A stretch of 64,000 nucleotides of DNA, taken from positions 110,581 to 174,580 of the forward strand of contig NZ_RXMA01000006.1 in the NCBI RefSeq assembly GCF_003966125.1. Direction: 5' to 3'. Position numbers and translations under genes: made by a program. Origin of the DNA: Azospirillum griseum (GTDB taxonomy: Bacteria; Pseudomonadota; Alphaproteobacteria; Azospirillales; Azospirillaceae). Positions within the stretch are counted from its first letter, which is position 1. Each line of letters begins with the position of its first letter. The notes beneath the pieces are model-generated. The model did not search any database. It saw only the letters and a program-made list of their open reading frames with translations, and was not told the DNA's origin. This document shows, piece by piece, positions 33,342-40,533 of this stretch.

Positions 33342-34175
33342 ATGACCGCTGACCGCGCCGCTGCGGAACTGTTGACCCGCGCCCCGGGCCGTCGGCCACG
33401 GGTGGGGATCGTGTTGGGGTCCGGGCTGGGCGACATCGCCGACCGCATCGCCGACTCCGTGGCCATCCCCTATGGCGAGCTGCCGGGCTTCCCGGTTCCC
33501 AGCGTGTCCGGCCACGCCGGGCGGCTGGTGGTGGGCAGCCTGGGCGGGGTGGACGTCGCCTGCATGCAGGGCCGGGTTCACGCCTATGAGGGCAACGGCT
33601 TCGACGCGCTGCGCACGGCGATCCGCGCGTTGAAGCGGGCGGGCTGTGACACGCTGATCCTGACCGCCGCCGTCGGCTCCCTGCGGCTGGAGGTGGGGCC
33701 GGGCCGTCTGATGGCGATTTCCGACCATCTGAACCTGCTGGGGGCCAACCCGCTGACCGGCCCGAACGATGAGTCCTTTGGCGACCGTTTCCCCAGCATG
33801 ACCGACGCCTGGGACCCAGCGTTGCGCGCCCTGCTGAAGGACGTTGCCGCCGGGCAGGGGCTGGACCTGGCCGAGGGGGTTTACGCCGCCTACGCCGGTC
33901 CGTCCTTTGAAACCCCCGCCGAGGTGCGGATGATGAAGACGCTGGGGGCCGACGCGGTGGGCATGTCCACCGTGCCCGAATGCATCATCGCCCGCCATTG
34001 CGGGTTGCGGGTGGTGGGCTGCGCGGTCGTCACCAATCTGGGGGTCGGCCTCAGCGACGGGCCGGTCGATCATCACCAGACCCTGAGCGCGGCGACCGCC
34101 GCCGCCGGGGATCTGGAACGGCTGCTCATCGGTTTTCTGGAGCGTCTCTACCAACAGGAAGGCCCCCGGTCATGA
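33342..34175 (+). CDS. Purine nucleoside phosphorylase (trimeric type)
   Basis: Encodes 277 residues of the PNP/MTAP family, trimeric class. It splits purine nucleosides with phosphate to the base and (deoxy)ribose-1-phosphate. Motifs: VGIVLGSGLGDIADRI (phosphate loop), VSGHAGRLVVG, CMQGRVHAYEG, LILTAAVGSLRLEVGPG, AYAGPSFETPAEVRMM with base-contacting Glu, GADAVGMSTVPE and VVTNLGVG with the purine-contacting Asn. Active-site Asn rather than Asp suggests 6-oxopurine (inosine, guanosine) preference, as in mammalian-type PNPs. The stop overlaps the deoC start by four bases. Confidence 0.92.
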   Translation: MTADRAAAELLTRAPGRRPRVGIVLGSGLGDIADRIADSVAIPYGELPGFPVPSVSGHAGRLVVGSLGGVDVACMQGRVHAYEGNGFDALRTAIRALKRAGCDTLILTAAVGSLRLEVGPGRLMAISDHLNLLGANPLTGPNDESFGDRFPSMTDAWDPALRALLKDVAAGQGLDLAEGVYAAYAGPSFETPAEVRMMKTLGADAVGMSTVPECIIARHCGLRVVGCAVVTNLGVGLSDGPVDHHQTLSAATAAAGDLERLLIGFLERLYQQEGPRS

Positions 34176-34999
34176 AACTGCCCGCCGATCTGCAACTGGC
34201 GCTCGACCATGTGGCCGCGACGCCGTCGGACGCCGACACGGCGCGCCGCGCCGTCGGGATGCTGGATTTGACCAACCTGAACGACGGCGACACCGACGTG
34301 GTGGTCGAGGCGCTGTGCGCGCGGGCGCACACGCCGGTCGGTCCGGTTGCGGCGGTTTGTGTCTGGCCGCGCTTCGTCGCCACCGCGCGCCGGGCGCTGG
34401 GTGACAGCCCGGTGCGCATCGCCACCGTGGTGAATTTCCCGACCGGGGAAGGCGACGCGGCGGGTGTGGCGGCGGAAACGCGGGCGGCCATCGCCGACGG
34501 CGCGCACGAGATCGATGTGGTCCTGCCCTACCGTGCCTACATCGACGGCGCGCGCAGCAAACCGATTGCACTTTTGAAAGCCTGCCGCGAGGCGTGCGGC
34601 GATTCGGCGCTGATGAAGGTCATTTTGGAATCGGGCCAGTTCCCCGACGCCGACCTGCTGGGTTGGGCCTCGCGCGACGCCATCGCGGCGGGGGCCGATT
34701 TCCTGAAGACCTCCACCGGCAAGACGCAACCAGCGGCCACGCTGGACGCGGCGGCGGTGATGCTGGGGGCGATCCACGAATCGGGCAAACCCGTCGGCTT
34801 CAAGGCGGCGGGCGGCATCCGCGACGCCGCCGGGGCGGCGGTGTTCCTGGCGCTGGCCGATCATCTGCTGGGCGACGGGTGGGCGACGCCGCAGAGCTTC
34901 CGCTTTGGCGCGTCGAGCCTGCTGGACGCGCTGCTGGCGGCGGCGACTGCTGGGGCGGGGGCGGGCGAGACCCCGGCGGCCCCGTCCTCGGGCTATTGA
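34172..34999 (+). CDS. deoC: Deoxyribose-phosphate aldolase
   Basis: Encodes 275 residues. DeoC cleaves 2-deoxyribose-5-phosphate to glyceraldehyde-3-phosphate and acetaldehyde, joining deoxynucleoside breakdown to glycolysis. Motifs: the catalytic-site stretch ATVVNFPTGEG, the acid/base ADGAHEIDVVLPYRAYIDG, KVILESGQF, the Schiff-base Lys in DFLKTSTGK, and the second Lys in GFKAAGGIRD. The length and pattern are closer to the E. coli type (259 aa) than to the short 220-aa type. ATG overlaps the PNP stop (ATGA), so the genes are translationally coupled. A phosphopentomutase, which would bridge PNP and DeoC, is not encoded in the window. Confidence 0.93.
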   Translation: MKLPADLQLALDHVAATPSDADTARRAVGMLDLTNLNDGDTDVVVEALCARAHTPVGPVAAVCVWPRFVATARRALGDSPVRIATVVNFPTGEGDAAGVAAETRAAIADGAHEIDVVLPYRAYIDGARSKPIALLKACREACGDSALMKVILESGQFPDADLLGWASRDAIAAGADFLKTSTGKTQPAATLDAAAVMLGAIHESGKPVGFKAAGGIRDAAGAAVFLALADHLLGDGWATPQSFRFGASSLLDALLAAATAGAGAGETPAAPSSGY

Positions 35000-35032
35000 C
35001 ACCGGTTTACTGAGACGAAAAGGGCAGGGCGG

Positions 35033-36349
35033 ATGCTTCCCCAAGAGATCGTTCGGGCCAAGCGCGATGGCCAGACGCTGGACGCGACGACGATTCAGGC
35101 CTTCGTGCGCGGCATCACCGACGGCACGGTGACGGAAAGCCAGGCTTCGGCCTTTGCCATGGCGGTGTTTTTCCGGGGCATGGATCTGGGCGAGCGGGTG
35201 GCGCTGACCCGTGCCATGCGCGATTCCGGCACGGTGATGGATTGGCGCGGCCTGAACCTGCCCGGCCCGGTGATTGACAAGCATTCAACCGGCGGGGTCG
35301 GTGACAAGGTCAGCCTGATCCTTGCCCCGATGCTGGCGGCCTGCGGCGGCTTCGTGCCGATGGTGTCCGGGCGCGGCCTGGGCCACACCGGCGGCACGCT
35401 CGACAAGTTCGAGGCGATCCCCGGCTACCGCGCCAAGCCTGACAACGATCTGCTGCGCAAGGTGGTGAAGGAGGTTGGCTGCGCGGTGATCGGGGCCACC
35501 GACGACATCGCCCCCGCCGACAAGCGGCTGTACGCCATCCGCGACGTGACGGCGACGGTGGAATCGCTCGACCTCATCACCGCGTCGATCCTGTCCAAGA
35601 AGCTGGCCGCCGGGCTGGACGCGCTGGTCATGGACGTCAAGTTCGGCTCCGGGGCCTTCATGCCGACGCTGGCGCAGGCGGAGGCGCTGGCCGAGAGCAT
35701 CGTCACCGTGTCCGTCGGGGCGGAACTGCCCGCCGTCGCCCTGCTGACCGACATGAACGAGGTGCTGGGTCACAGCGCGGGCAACGCGCTGGAGATGCGC
35801 GAGTGTCTGGCGATCCTGCGCGGGGAGGGTTCGGAACCCCGCCTGTATGAGGTGACGGCGCAGTTGGCGGCGGAACTGCTGGCCCTGTGCAAGCTGGCTC
35901 CTGATGTCGCGACGGGCCGGGCGATGGCCGACCGGGTGATGGAGAACGGGCAGGCGGCGGACCGCTTCGCCCGCATGGTCCACGCGCTGGGCGGACCGTC
36001 CGACCTGCTGGAGAATCCCGACCGCTACCTCGACAGCGCGCCGGTGGTGCGCCCGTTGCTGGCCGACCGCGCCGGGCACGTCGCCGCCATCGACACCCGC
36101 GCCGTGGGCATGGCGGTGGTTGCCTTGGGCGGCGGACGGACCAAGACGAGCGATCCCATCGACTTCGCCGTCGGGTTCGACGCCGTCGCCGGGCTGGGGG
36201 CGGAGGTCGGGCCGGGCCGTCAGCCGCTCGCCATCGTTCACGCCCGCAGCGAGGCCCAGGCCGACGAGGCCGAACGCCGCCTGCGCGCCGCCTTCACCAT
36301 CGCCGACACCGCCCCGCCGCGCGGGCCGCTGATCGCCAAGCGGATCTGA
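35033..36349 (+). CDS. deoA: Thymidine phosphorylase
   Basis: Encodes 438 residues of the normal length for the family. It cleaves thymidine and deoxyuridine with phosphate. The N-terminal helical domain starts MLPQEIVRAKRDGQTLD. The phosphate-binding KHSTGGVGDKVSL and the family signature SGRGLGHTGGTLDKFEAIPG are complete, and MDVKFGSGAFM and the C-terminal alpha/beta domain follow. It starts 33 bases after deoC and is the last catabolic gene of the cluster, five bases before an EamA transporter that may be cotranscribed. Confidence 0.95.
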   Translation: MLPQEIVRAKRDGQTLDATTIQAFVRGITDGTVTESQASAFAMAVFFRGMDLGERVALTRAMRDSGTVMDWRGLNLPGPVIDKHSTGGVGDKVSLILAPMLAACGGFVPMVSGRGLGHTGGTLDKFEAIPGYRAKPDNDLLRKVVKEVGCAVIGATDDIAPADKRLYAIRDVTATVESLDLITASILSKKLAAGLDALVMDVKFGSGAFMPTLAQAEALAESIVTVSVGAELPAVALLTDMNEVLGHSAGNALEMRECLAILRGEGSEPRLYEVTAQLAAELLALCKLAPDVATGRAMADRVMENGQAADRFARMVHALGGPSDLLENPDRYLDSAPVVRPLLADRAGHVAAIDTRAVGMAVVALGGGRTKTSDPIDFAVGFDAVAGLGAEVGPGRQPLAIVHARSEAQADEAERRLRAAFTIADTAPPRGPLIAKRI

Positions 36350-36354
36350 CGGGT

Positions 36355-37245
36355 ATGACGGATGTGGCCATCGGTGCAGGGTCGCGTGGCCATCTGCGGA
36401 CCATCGGGCTGGCGCTGGCCGGGTTTGGTCTGTTTTCGGCAAGCGATGCGGTGATGAAGGTGATGGCGGGGGGCTACCCCCTGCCGCAGACGGTCTTTTT
36501 CAACTCCTTGTTCGCGCTGCTTCCCATCGTGGGTTTTGCCCTGTGGAGCGGTGGTTTGAACCGTCTGGGCACCCGGCGGCCCGGTTTGCATCTGCTGCGC
36601 AGCGCGCTGGGCCTTACCACCGGTTACGCGGGGTATTTCGCCTTTGCCCGCATGCCGATGGCCGATGTCTACGCCATCCTCTTCACCGCGCCGTTGGTCA
36701 TCACCCTGCTGTCGGCCCTGCTGTTCGGGGAGCGGGTGGATGGGCGGCGGTGGGCGGCGGTGCTGATCGGTTTTGCCGGGGTGCTGGTGATGAACCGCCC
36801 CAGCGCCGACGGGCTGCTGAACGTGGGTGCGTTGGGGGCGATGCTGTGCGCGTTGAGCTACGCCGCCTCGGCTCTCATCATCCGGCACAAGGGGCAGACG
36901 GAACACCCGCTGACCTTCCCGTTCTACGTCAATCTTCTGACGCTGCCGGTGATGGGGGGGCTGTTGCCGGGGGCCTATGTGCCCTTGGCCGCCAGCGATC
37001 TGGCGGTGATGGCGCTCGGCGGCGTGCTGTCGGGCGTGGCGCTGACCTGCCTGTTGACCGCCTTCCGCAACGCGCCGTCGCCGGTGATCGCGCCGTTCCA
37101 ATACTCGCAAATCCTGTGGGGCGTGCTGTTCGGCGTGGTCCTGTTCGGCGATTGGCCGGAACCCAAGCTGGCGGTCGGGTTGCTGCTGGTGGTGGGCAGC
37201 GGCCTGTATCTGCTGCGCCGGGAGGCGCGCGATACGGGCGCCTGA
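36355..37245 (+). CDS. EamA/DMT-family transporter (copy 1)
   Basis: Encodes 296 residues with ten hydrophobic segments arranged as two EamA halves (about 20-150 and 160-290), the layout of the drug/metabolite transporter superfamily. Signature pieces are ALAGFGLFSASDAVMKVMAG, LRSALGLTTGYAGYFAFARMPMADVYAILFTAPLVITLLSALLFGE and FQYSQILWGVLFGVVLFGDWP. DMT proteins export or import metabolites; the substrate is unknown. The start is five bases after the deoA stop, suggesting cotranscription with nucleoside salvage and perhaps export of a base or nucleoside, which is inference. The next gene is a paralogue. Confidence 0.85.
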   Translation: MTDVAIGAGSRGHLRTIGLALAGFGLFSASDAVMKVMAGGYPLPQTVFFNSLFALLPIVGFALWSGGLNRLGTRRPGLHLLRSALGLTTGYAGYFAFARMPMADVYAILFTAPLVITLLSALLFGERVDGRRWAAVLIGFAGVLVMNRPSADGLLNVGALGAMLCALSYAASALIIRHKGQTEHPLTFPFYVNLLTLPVMGGLLPGAYVPLAASDLAVMALGGVLSGVALTCLLTAFRNAPSPVIAPFQYSQILWGVLFGVVLFGDWPEPKLAVGLLLVVGSGLYLLRREARDTGA

Positions 37246-37361
37246 GCGCGGCACCGGGCAGACCTGCGGTGGTGGCATTGGGAAACCGGTGGGTGTGCAT
37301 ATAATCTGTGCACTCATCGCTCGGCTGATCGGGCGTGCCGTGTCTGAAGCGAATCCCCATC

Positions 37362-38282
37362 ATGTCCGACGTTCTGAAAAGCGCCGATTGCCGCACCGTT
37401 GTCGAACCGTCCGCCCCGGCGGATTCGGTGCCCTACGCCGTTGGCTGCTTTCTGGCCTCCATCGTTCTGTTCGCGGTGATGGACACGCTCATCAAGCTTC
37501 TGACCGCGACCATCCCGGTCCCGCAACTGATGTTCGTCCGCTCGGTGGTGGCGTTGGCCTTGATCGGCGGCTACGCGATGGTGTGCGGCGGCGGCTTGGC
37601 CTCGCTGCGCACCAAGCGGCCCTTGGCCCATGTCTGGCGGGCCTTCGCCGGGCTGATCTCGATGGGGTGCTTCTTCTACGCCTTCAAGCATCTGCCCTTG
37701 GCCGATGTTTATGTGCTGAACTTCGCCGGGCCGCTGTTCATCACCGCGCTGTCGGTGCCGCTGTTGGGTGAAAAGGTGGGGTGGCGGCGTTGGGTTGCCG
37801 TGCTGGTCGGGTTCGGCGGCGTGCTGGTGATGGCGCAGCCGAGCAGCGGCGCGCCGATTGGCCCGGTGCTGGTCGGGCTGTGCGCGGCCCTGTTCTACGC
37901 CCTGTCGCTGCTGACGGTGCGCGGACTGTCGAAAACGGAAACCGCCACCTCCATCGTCGTCTATCTGCTGCTGACGACCAGCACGGTCAGCGGCGTGTTG
38001 GCGATCCCGGTCTGGGAAACCCCGACGGTGACGGAAGGGCTGCTGCTGCTGGCCGTCGGTGCGCTCGGGGCCGTCGCCCAGGTCCTCATCACCCAGGCGT
38101 TCCGCCGCGCCCCGCCCGCCGTGGTCGCCCCCTTCGAATACACCGGCATGGTGTGGGCCAGCCTGTTCGGCTATCTGGTGTTCGGCGATCTGCCGACGGT
38201 CCCGGTCATCGCCGGGGCGATGGTCATCATCGGCAGCGGCCTCTACATCCTCCACCGCGAAACCATGGCGGCGAAGGGATGA
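37362..38282 (+). CDS. EamA/DMT-family transporter (copy 2)
   Basis: Encodes 306 residues with the same ten-helix, two-EamA layout as the preceding gene. YAVGCFLASIVLFAVMDTLIKLL, AFAGLISMGCFFYAFKHLPLADVYVLNFAGPLFITALSVPLLGE and FEYTGMVWASLFGYLVFGDLP align with it throughout, so the two are tandem paralogues that have diverged considerably. I chose the ATG at MSDVLKS; a GTG nine codons upstream is possible but adds no family-like sequence. Substrate unknown. A good intrinsic terminator follows and isolates it from the thiamine-riboswitch transcript. Confidence 0.85.
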   Translation: MSDVLKSADCRTVVEPSAPADSVPYAVGCFLASIVLFAVMDTLIKLLTATIPVPQLMFVRSVVALALIGGYAMVCGGGLASLRTKRPLAHVWRAFAGLISMGCFFYAFKHLPLADVYVLNFAGPLFITALSVPLLGEKVGWRRWVAVLVGFGGVLVMAQPSSGAPIGPVLVGLCAALFYALSLLTVRGLSKTETATSIVVYLLLTTSTVSGVLAIPVWETPTVTEGLLLLAVGALGAVAQVLITQAFRRAPPAVVAPFEYTGMVWASLFGYLVFGDLPTVPVIAGAMVIIGSGLYILHRETMAAKG

Positions 38283-38318
38283 GCGCGGGCGGTTGAGGGC
38301 GCGCATCCGGTTCCACGC

Positions 38319-38348
38319 TTGACAGCGCAAGGCGGGCGGCGACATTGT
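38319..38348 (+). promoter_or_regulatory. Possible promoter of the TPP-riboswitch transcript
   Basis: A perfect -35 TTGACA (38319-38324) is followed after 18 bases by CATTGT, a moderate -10. Transcription would begin near 38355, a few bases before the aptamer P1 stem. It overlaps the terminator of the upstream gene. Confidence 0.35.
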
Positions 38349-38362
38349 CGCCCGTCTTTTTT
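38338..38362 (+). terminator. Intrinsic terminator after the second EamA gene
   Basis: GGCGAC (38338-38343) and GTCGCC (38347-38352) form a stem with a 3-base loop followed by CGTCTTTTTT. It separates the EamA transcript from the riboswitch-controlled operon. Confidence 0.65.
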
Positions 38363-38441
38363 CGGCTGGGGTGCCTGCGGGGTCGCGGGCTGAGACACAC
38401 CCATCGAACCTGATCTGGGTCATGCCAGCGAAGGGAGCCGA
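38362..38441 (+). promoter_or_regulatory. TPP (thiamine pyrophosphate, THI-box) riboswitch
   Basis: All conserved THI-box blocks are present in order: GGGGTGCC (38368-38375), GGCTGAGA (38388-38395), ACCC, then GAACCTGATCTGGGT (38406-38420), ATGCCAGCGAAGGGA (to 38436). The closing stem P1 is perfect: TCGGCT (38362-38367) with AGCCGA (38436-38441). TPP riboswitches turn off thiamine synthesis and uptake genes when thiamine pyrophosphate is high. The first gene downstream, on the same strand and 79 bases away, is a LIV-type solute-binding protein, so the whole following ABC transporter operon is placed under thiamine control. Confidence 0.95.
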
Positions 38442-38465
38442 CCGCGCCGATCCGGTGGCCGCAAT

Positions 38466-38511
38466 GGCGGTCCGGGGGAGCGGTCCGGGCGTCCGGCTGG
38501 TTTTTTGGAGG
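38466..38511 (+). promoter_or_regulatory. Putative riboswitch expression platform: GC-rich repeats, T-run and ribosome site
   Basis: Three GTCCGG copies (38470, 38483, 38491) with self-complementary CCGG cores precede TTTTTT (38501-38506). The ribosome site GGAGG (38507-38511) abuts the T-run. This arrangement could terminate transcription or mask the ribosome site depending on TPP. The exact pairing cannot be fixed by eye. Confidence 0.4.
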
Positions 38512-38519
38512 CTTGGCGG

Positions 38520-39644
38520 ATGCGGCGCGGCGTGGTTTCCCTTGTGGTGGGTCTGATGACGGTGGCGGGTGCGGCACGGGCCGATGGCCTGTCCTTCCCG
38601 GTTCTGGTTCCCTTGACCGGCTTCCTGTCGCTGGAAGGGACCAGCCAGCGCAACGGTGCGCTGCTGGCGCTGAAGGAGGCTCCCGCCGGTCTGGTCGGGG
38701 CAGCGGAGACCATCGACACCGGCACCTCGCCCGAGGCCGCCGTGACCGCGCTGGAGCGGGCGGCGGGCGGTGGCCCGGTCGGGGCCGTGGCGGCGAGCAT
38801 GCTGGGAACCCAGATGCTGGCGATGCTGCCCTTGGCCGCCGAACTGAAGGTTCCGCTCGTCACCGTGTCGGGGACCGCCGCCATCACCGAACAGAACAAC
38901 CCGTGGGTGTTCCGCTTCTTCCCCGGCGACGCCGTGACCAAGACCGCCCATGCCCGCTATGTGGTGGAGGAGCTGAAAAAGAGCCGCCCGGCGGTGATTT
39001 ATCAGACCACCGCCTATGGTCAGAGCGGCAAGACCCATCTGGACAGCGCCTTCCGCGCCCTGAACGTCACCCCGGTCTTTCAGGAGGGGGTGGACCCGAC
39101 GGCCAAGGATCTGCTGCCGGTGCTGACCCGCGCGCTGGCGACGAACCCGGATGTTCTGGTGCTGCATCTGCACGCCGGGCCGACGGCGCTGTTGCTGAAG
39201 CAGGCGGCGACCAGCGGCCTGTCGATCCCGGTGGTGGCCGGGTCGGCGATGCACCAGCCCAGCACGGCGGCGCTGCTGGAACCCGCCGAGTTGAAGGGCG
39301 TCTGTGCGGAGACCGCCGCGTCGCCGGTGTCCGGCGGCAACCCTGCGGTGGAAACCTTCACCGCGTCCTACCGCGCGGCCTTCGGCAAGGAGCCGGACGC
39401 CTTCGCGCTCGGCCAGTATGACGGCATGATGATGGTGCTGGCGGCGGTGAAGGCCGGGGCGAAAACCGCCGAGGATGTGCGCAAGGCGCTGTCGGTCGGC
39501 CGTCACGACGGGTTGGCGATGCGCTACGCCTCCGACGGCAAGGGCAACATGGCCCATTCCGCCGTGATCGTCTGCTACGACGGGAGCAACCGGGTTCCCA
39601 CCCTGGTCAAGCGGTACGACAACGTGACGGGCGTGGTGAAGTGA
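38520..39644 (+). CDS. LIV-type (Peripla_BP_6) solute-binding protein under TPP riboswitch; predicted thiamine-related ligand
   Basis: Encodes 374 residues from the ATG eight bases after GGAGG. Signal peptide ends AGAARA-DG. The mature protein has the type I periplasmic-binding fold of the branched-chain amino acid receptors: FPVLVPLTGFLSLEGTSQRNGALLAL, AVAASMLGTQMLAMLPLAAELKVPLVTVSGTAAI, NPWVFRFFPGDAVTKTAHARY, ELKKSRPAVIYQTTAYGQSGK and ALGQYDGMMMVLAAVKAG. The family usually binds Leu/Ile/Val, amides, urea or aromatic acids. The riboswitch upstream argues instead for thiamine, a precursor or a breakdown product; that is inference. It is the first gene of a four-gene importer operon. Confidence 0.88.
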   Translation: MRRGVVSLVVGLMTVAGAARADGLSFPVLVPLTGFLSLEGTSQRNGALLALKEAPAGLVGAAETIDTGTSPEAAVTALERAAGGGPVGAVAASMLGTQMLAMLPLAAELKVPLVTVSGTAAITEQNNPWVFRFFPGDAVTKTAHARYVVEELKKSRPAVIYQTTAYGQSGKTHLDSAFRALNVTPVFQEGVDPTAKDLLPVLTRALATNPDVLVLHLHAGPTALLLKQAATSGLSIPVVAGSAMHQPSTAALLEPAELKGVCAETAASPVSGGNPAVETFTASYRAAFGKEPDAFALGQYDGMMMVLAAVKAGAKTAEDVRKALSVGRHDGLAMRYASDGKGNMAHSAVIVCYDGSNRVPTLVKRYDNVTGVVK

Positions 39645-39645
39645 G

Positions 39646-40533
39646 GTGGTGACGGCGGTTCAGCTTCTGGTCAACGGCCTGGCGCTGGGGGCGGCCTATG
39701 CCCTGGTCGCGCTGGGCTTCGTGCTGGTGCTGAACGCCACCTCGGCGGTCAATTTCGCCCAGGGCGATCTGGTGATGGCGGGCGGGCTGCTGGCGGTGGC
39801 GCTGGCCCCGCTGCTGCCGTCGGCGGTGCCGGTCCCGGGGTTGCTGCTGCTGCCGCTGGTGCTGGTGCTGATGGCCGGGTTGGGGCTGTTGCTGGCGCTG
39901 GTGGCCTATCTGCCGCTGCGGCGGCGTCCGCCGGTGTCGGTGTTCATCAGCACGATTGCCATCGGCATCATTCTGCAAAACGGGGCCGCCGTGCTGTTCG
40001 GGCCGGAACCGCGCGTCGGCCCGCCGCTGCTGGGCGACGGCGTGGTGCGCGTCGGTGGGGTGGCGGTTCCGGAACAGTCGCTGGCGATCATGGTGGTGGC
40101 GGCGCTGTTGATCGGGGCGCAGCATCTGGTGTTCAGCCGCACCCAGCTTGGCCGACGGCTGCGGGCCACGGCCCAGGATCCCGAAATGGCGCGGGCCTGC
40201 GGCGTGCCGGTGACGCGGATGATCCTGCTGACCTTCGCGATTGGCGCGGCCTGCGCCGGGGCGGCGGGGCTGCTGCTCGCCAACCGCTATTTCATGACGC
40301 CGACGGCGGGCGGCGACCTGATCCTCAAGGCCTACATCGCGGTGACGGTCGGCGGCTGGGGGTCGGTTCCCGGTGCGGTGCTGGGCGCGCTGCTGATCGC
40401 GCTGTTCGAGGTCGGCGTGTCCTGGCTGCTGTCGCAACCGGTGGCGCAAGGGGCGCTCTATGGCGTGTTGCTGGTGATTCTGGTGCTGCGGCCGCAAGGG
40501 CTGTTTGGCGAAGCGGTGCGCCGCCGTGCGTGA
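39646..40533 (+). CDS. LIV-type ABC permease (LivH-like) of the TPP-controlled operon
   Basis: Encodes 295 residues with about eight hydrophobic segments. ALGAAYALVALGFVLVLNATSAVNFAQGDLVMAGGLL is the diagnostic LivH N-terminal stretch, and LRATAQDPEMARACGVPVTRM is the ATPase-coupling loop. The start is GTG, two bases after the binding-protein stop; a second GTG follows immediately. The stop lies inside the next gene, an eight-base overlap, giving tight translational coupling. It is one half of the inner-membrane channel for the predicted thiamine-related substrate. Confidence 0.9.
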   Translation: MVTAVQLLVNGLALGAAYALVALGFVLVLNATSAVNFAQGDLVMAGGLLAVALAPLLPSAVPVPGLLLLPLVLVLMAGLGLLLALVAYLPLRRRPPVSVFISTIAIGIILQNGAAVLFGPEPRVGPPLLGDGVVRVGGVAVPEQSLAIMVVAALLIGAQHLVFSRTQLGRRLRATAQDPEMARACGVPVTRMILLTFAIGAACAGAAGLLLANRYFMTPTAGGDLILKAYIAVTVGGWGSVPGAVLGALLIALFEVGVSWLLSQPVAQGALYGVLLVILVLRPQGLFGEAVRRRA

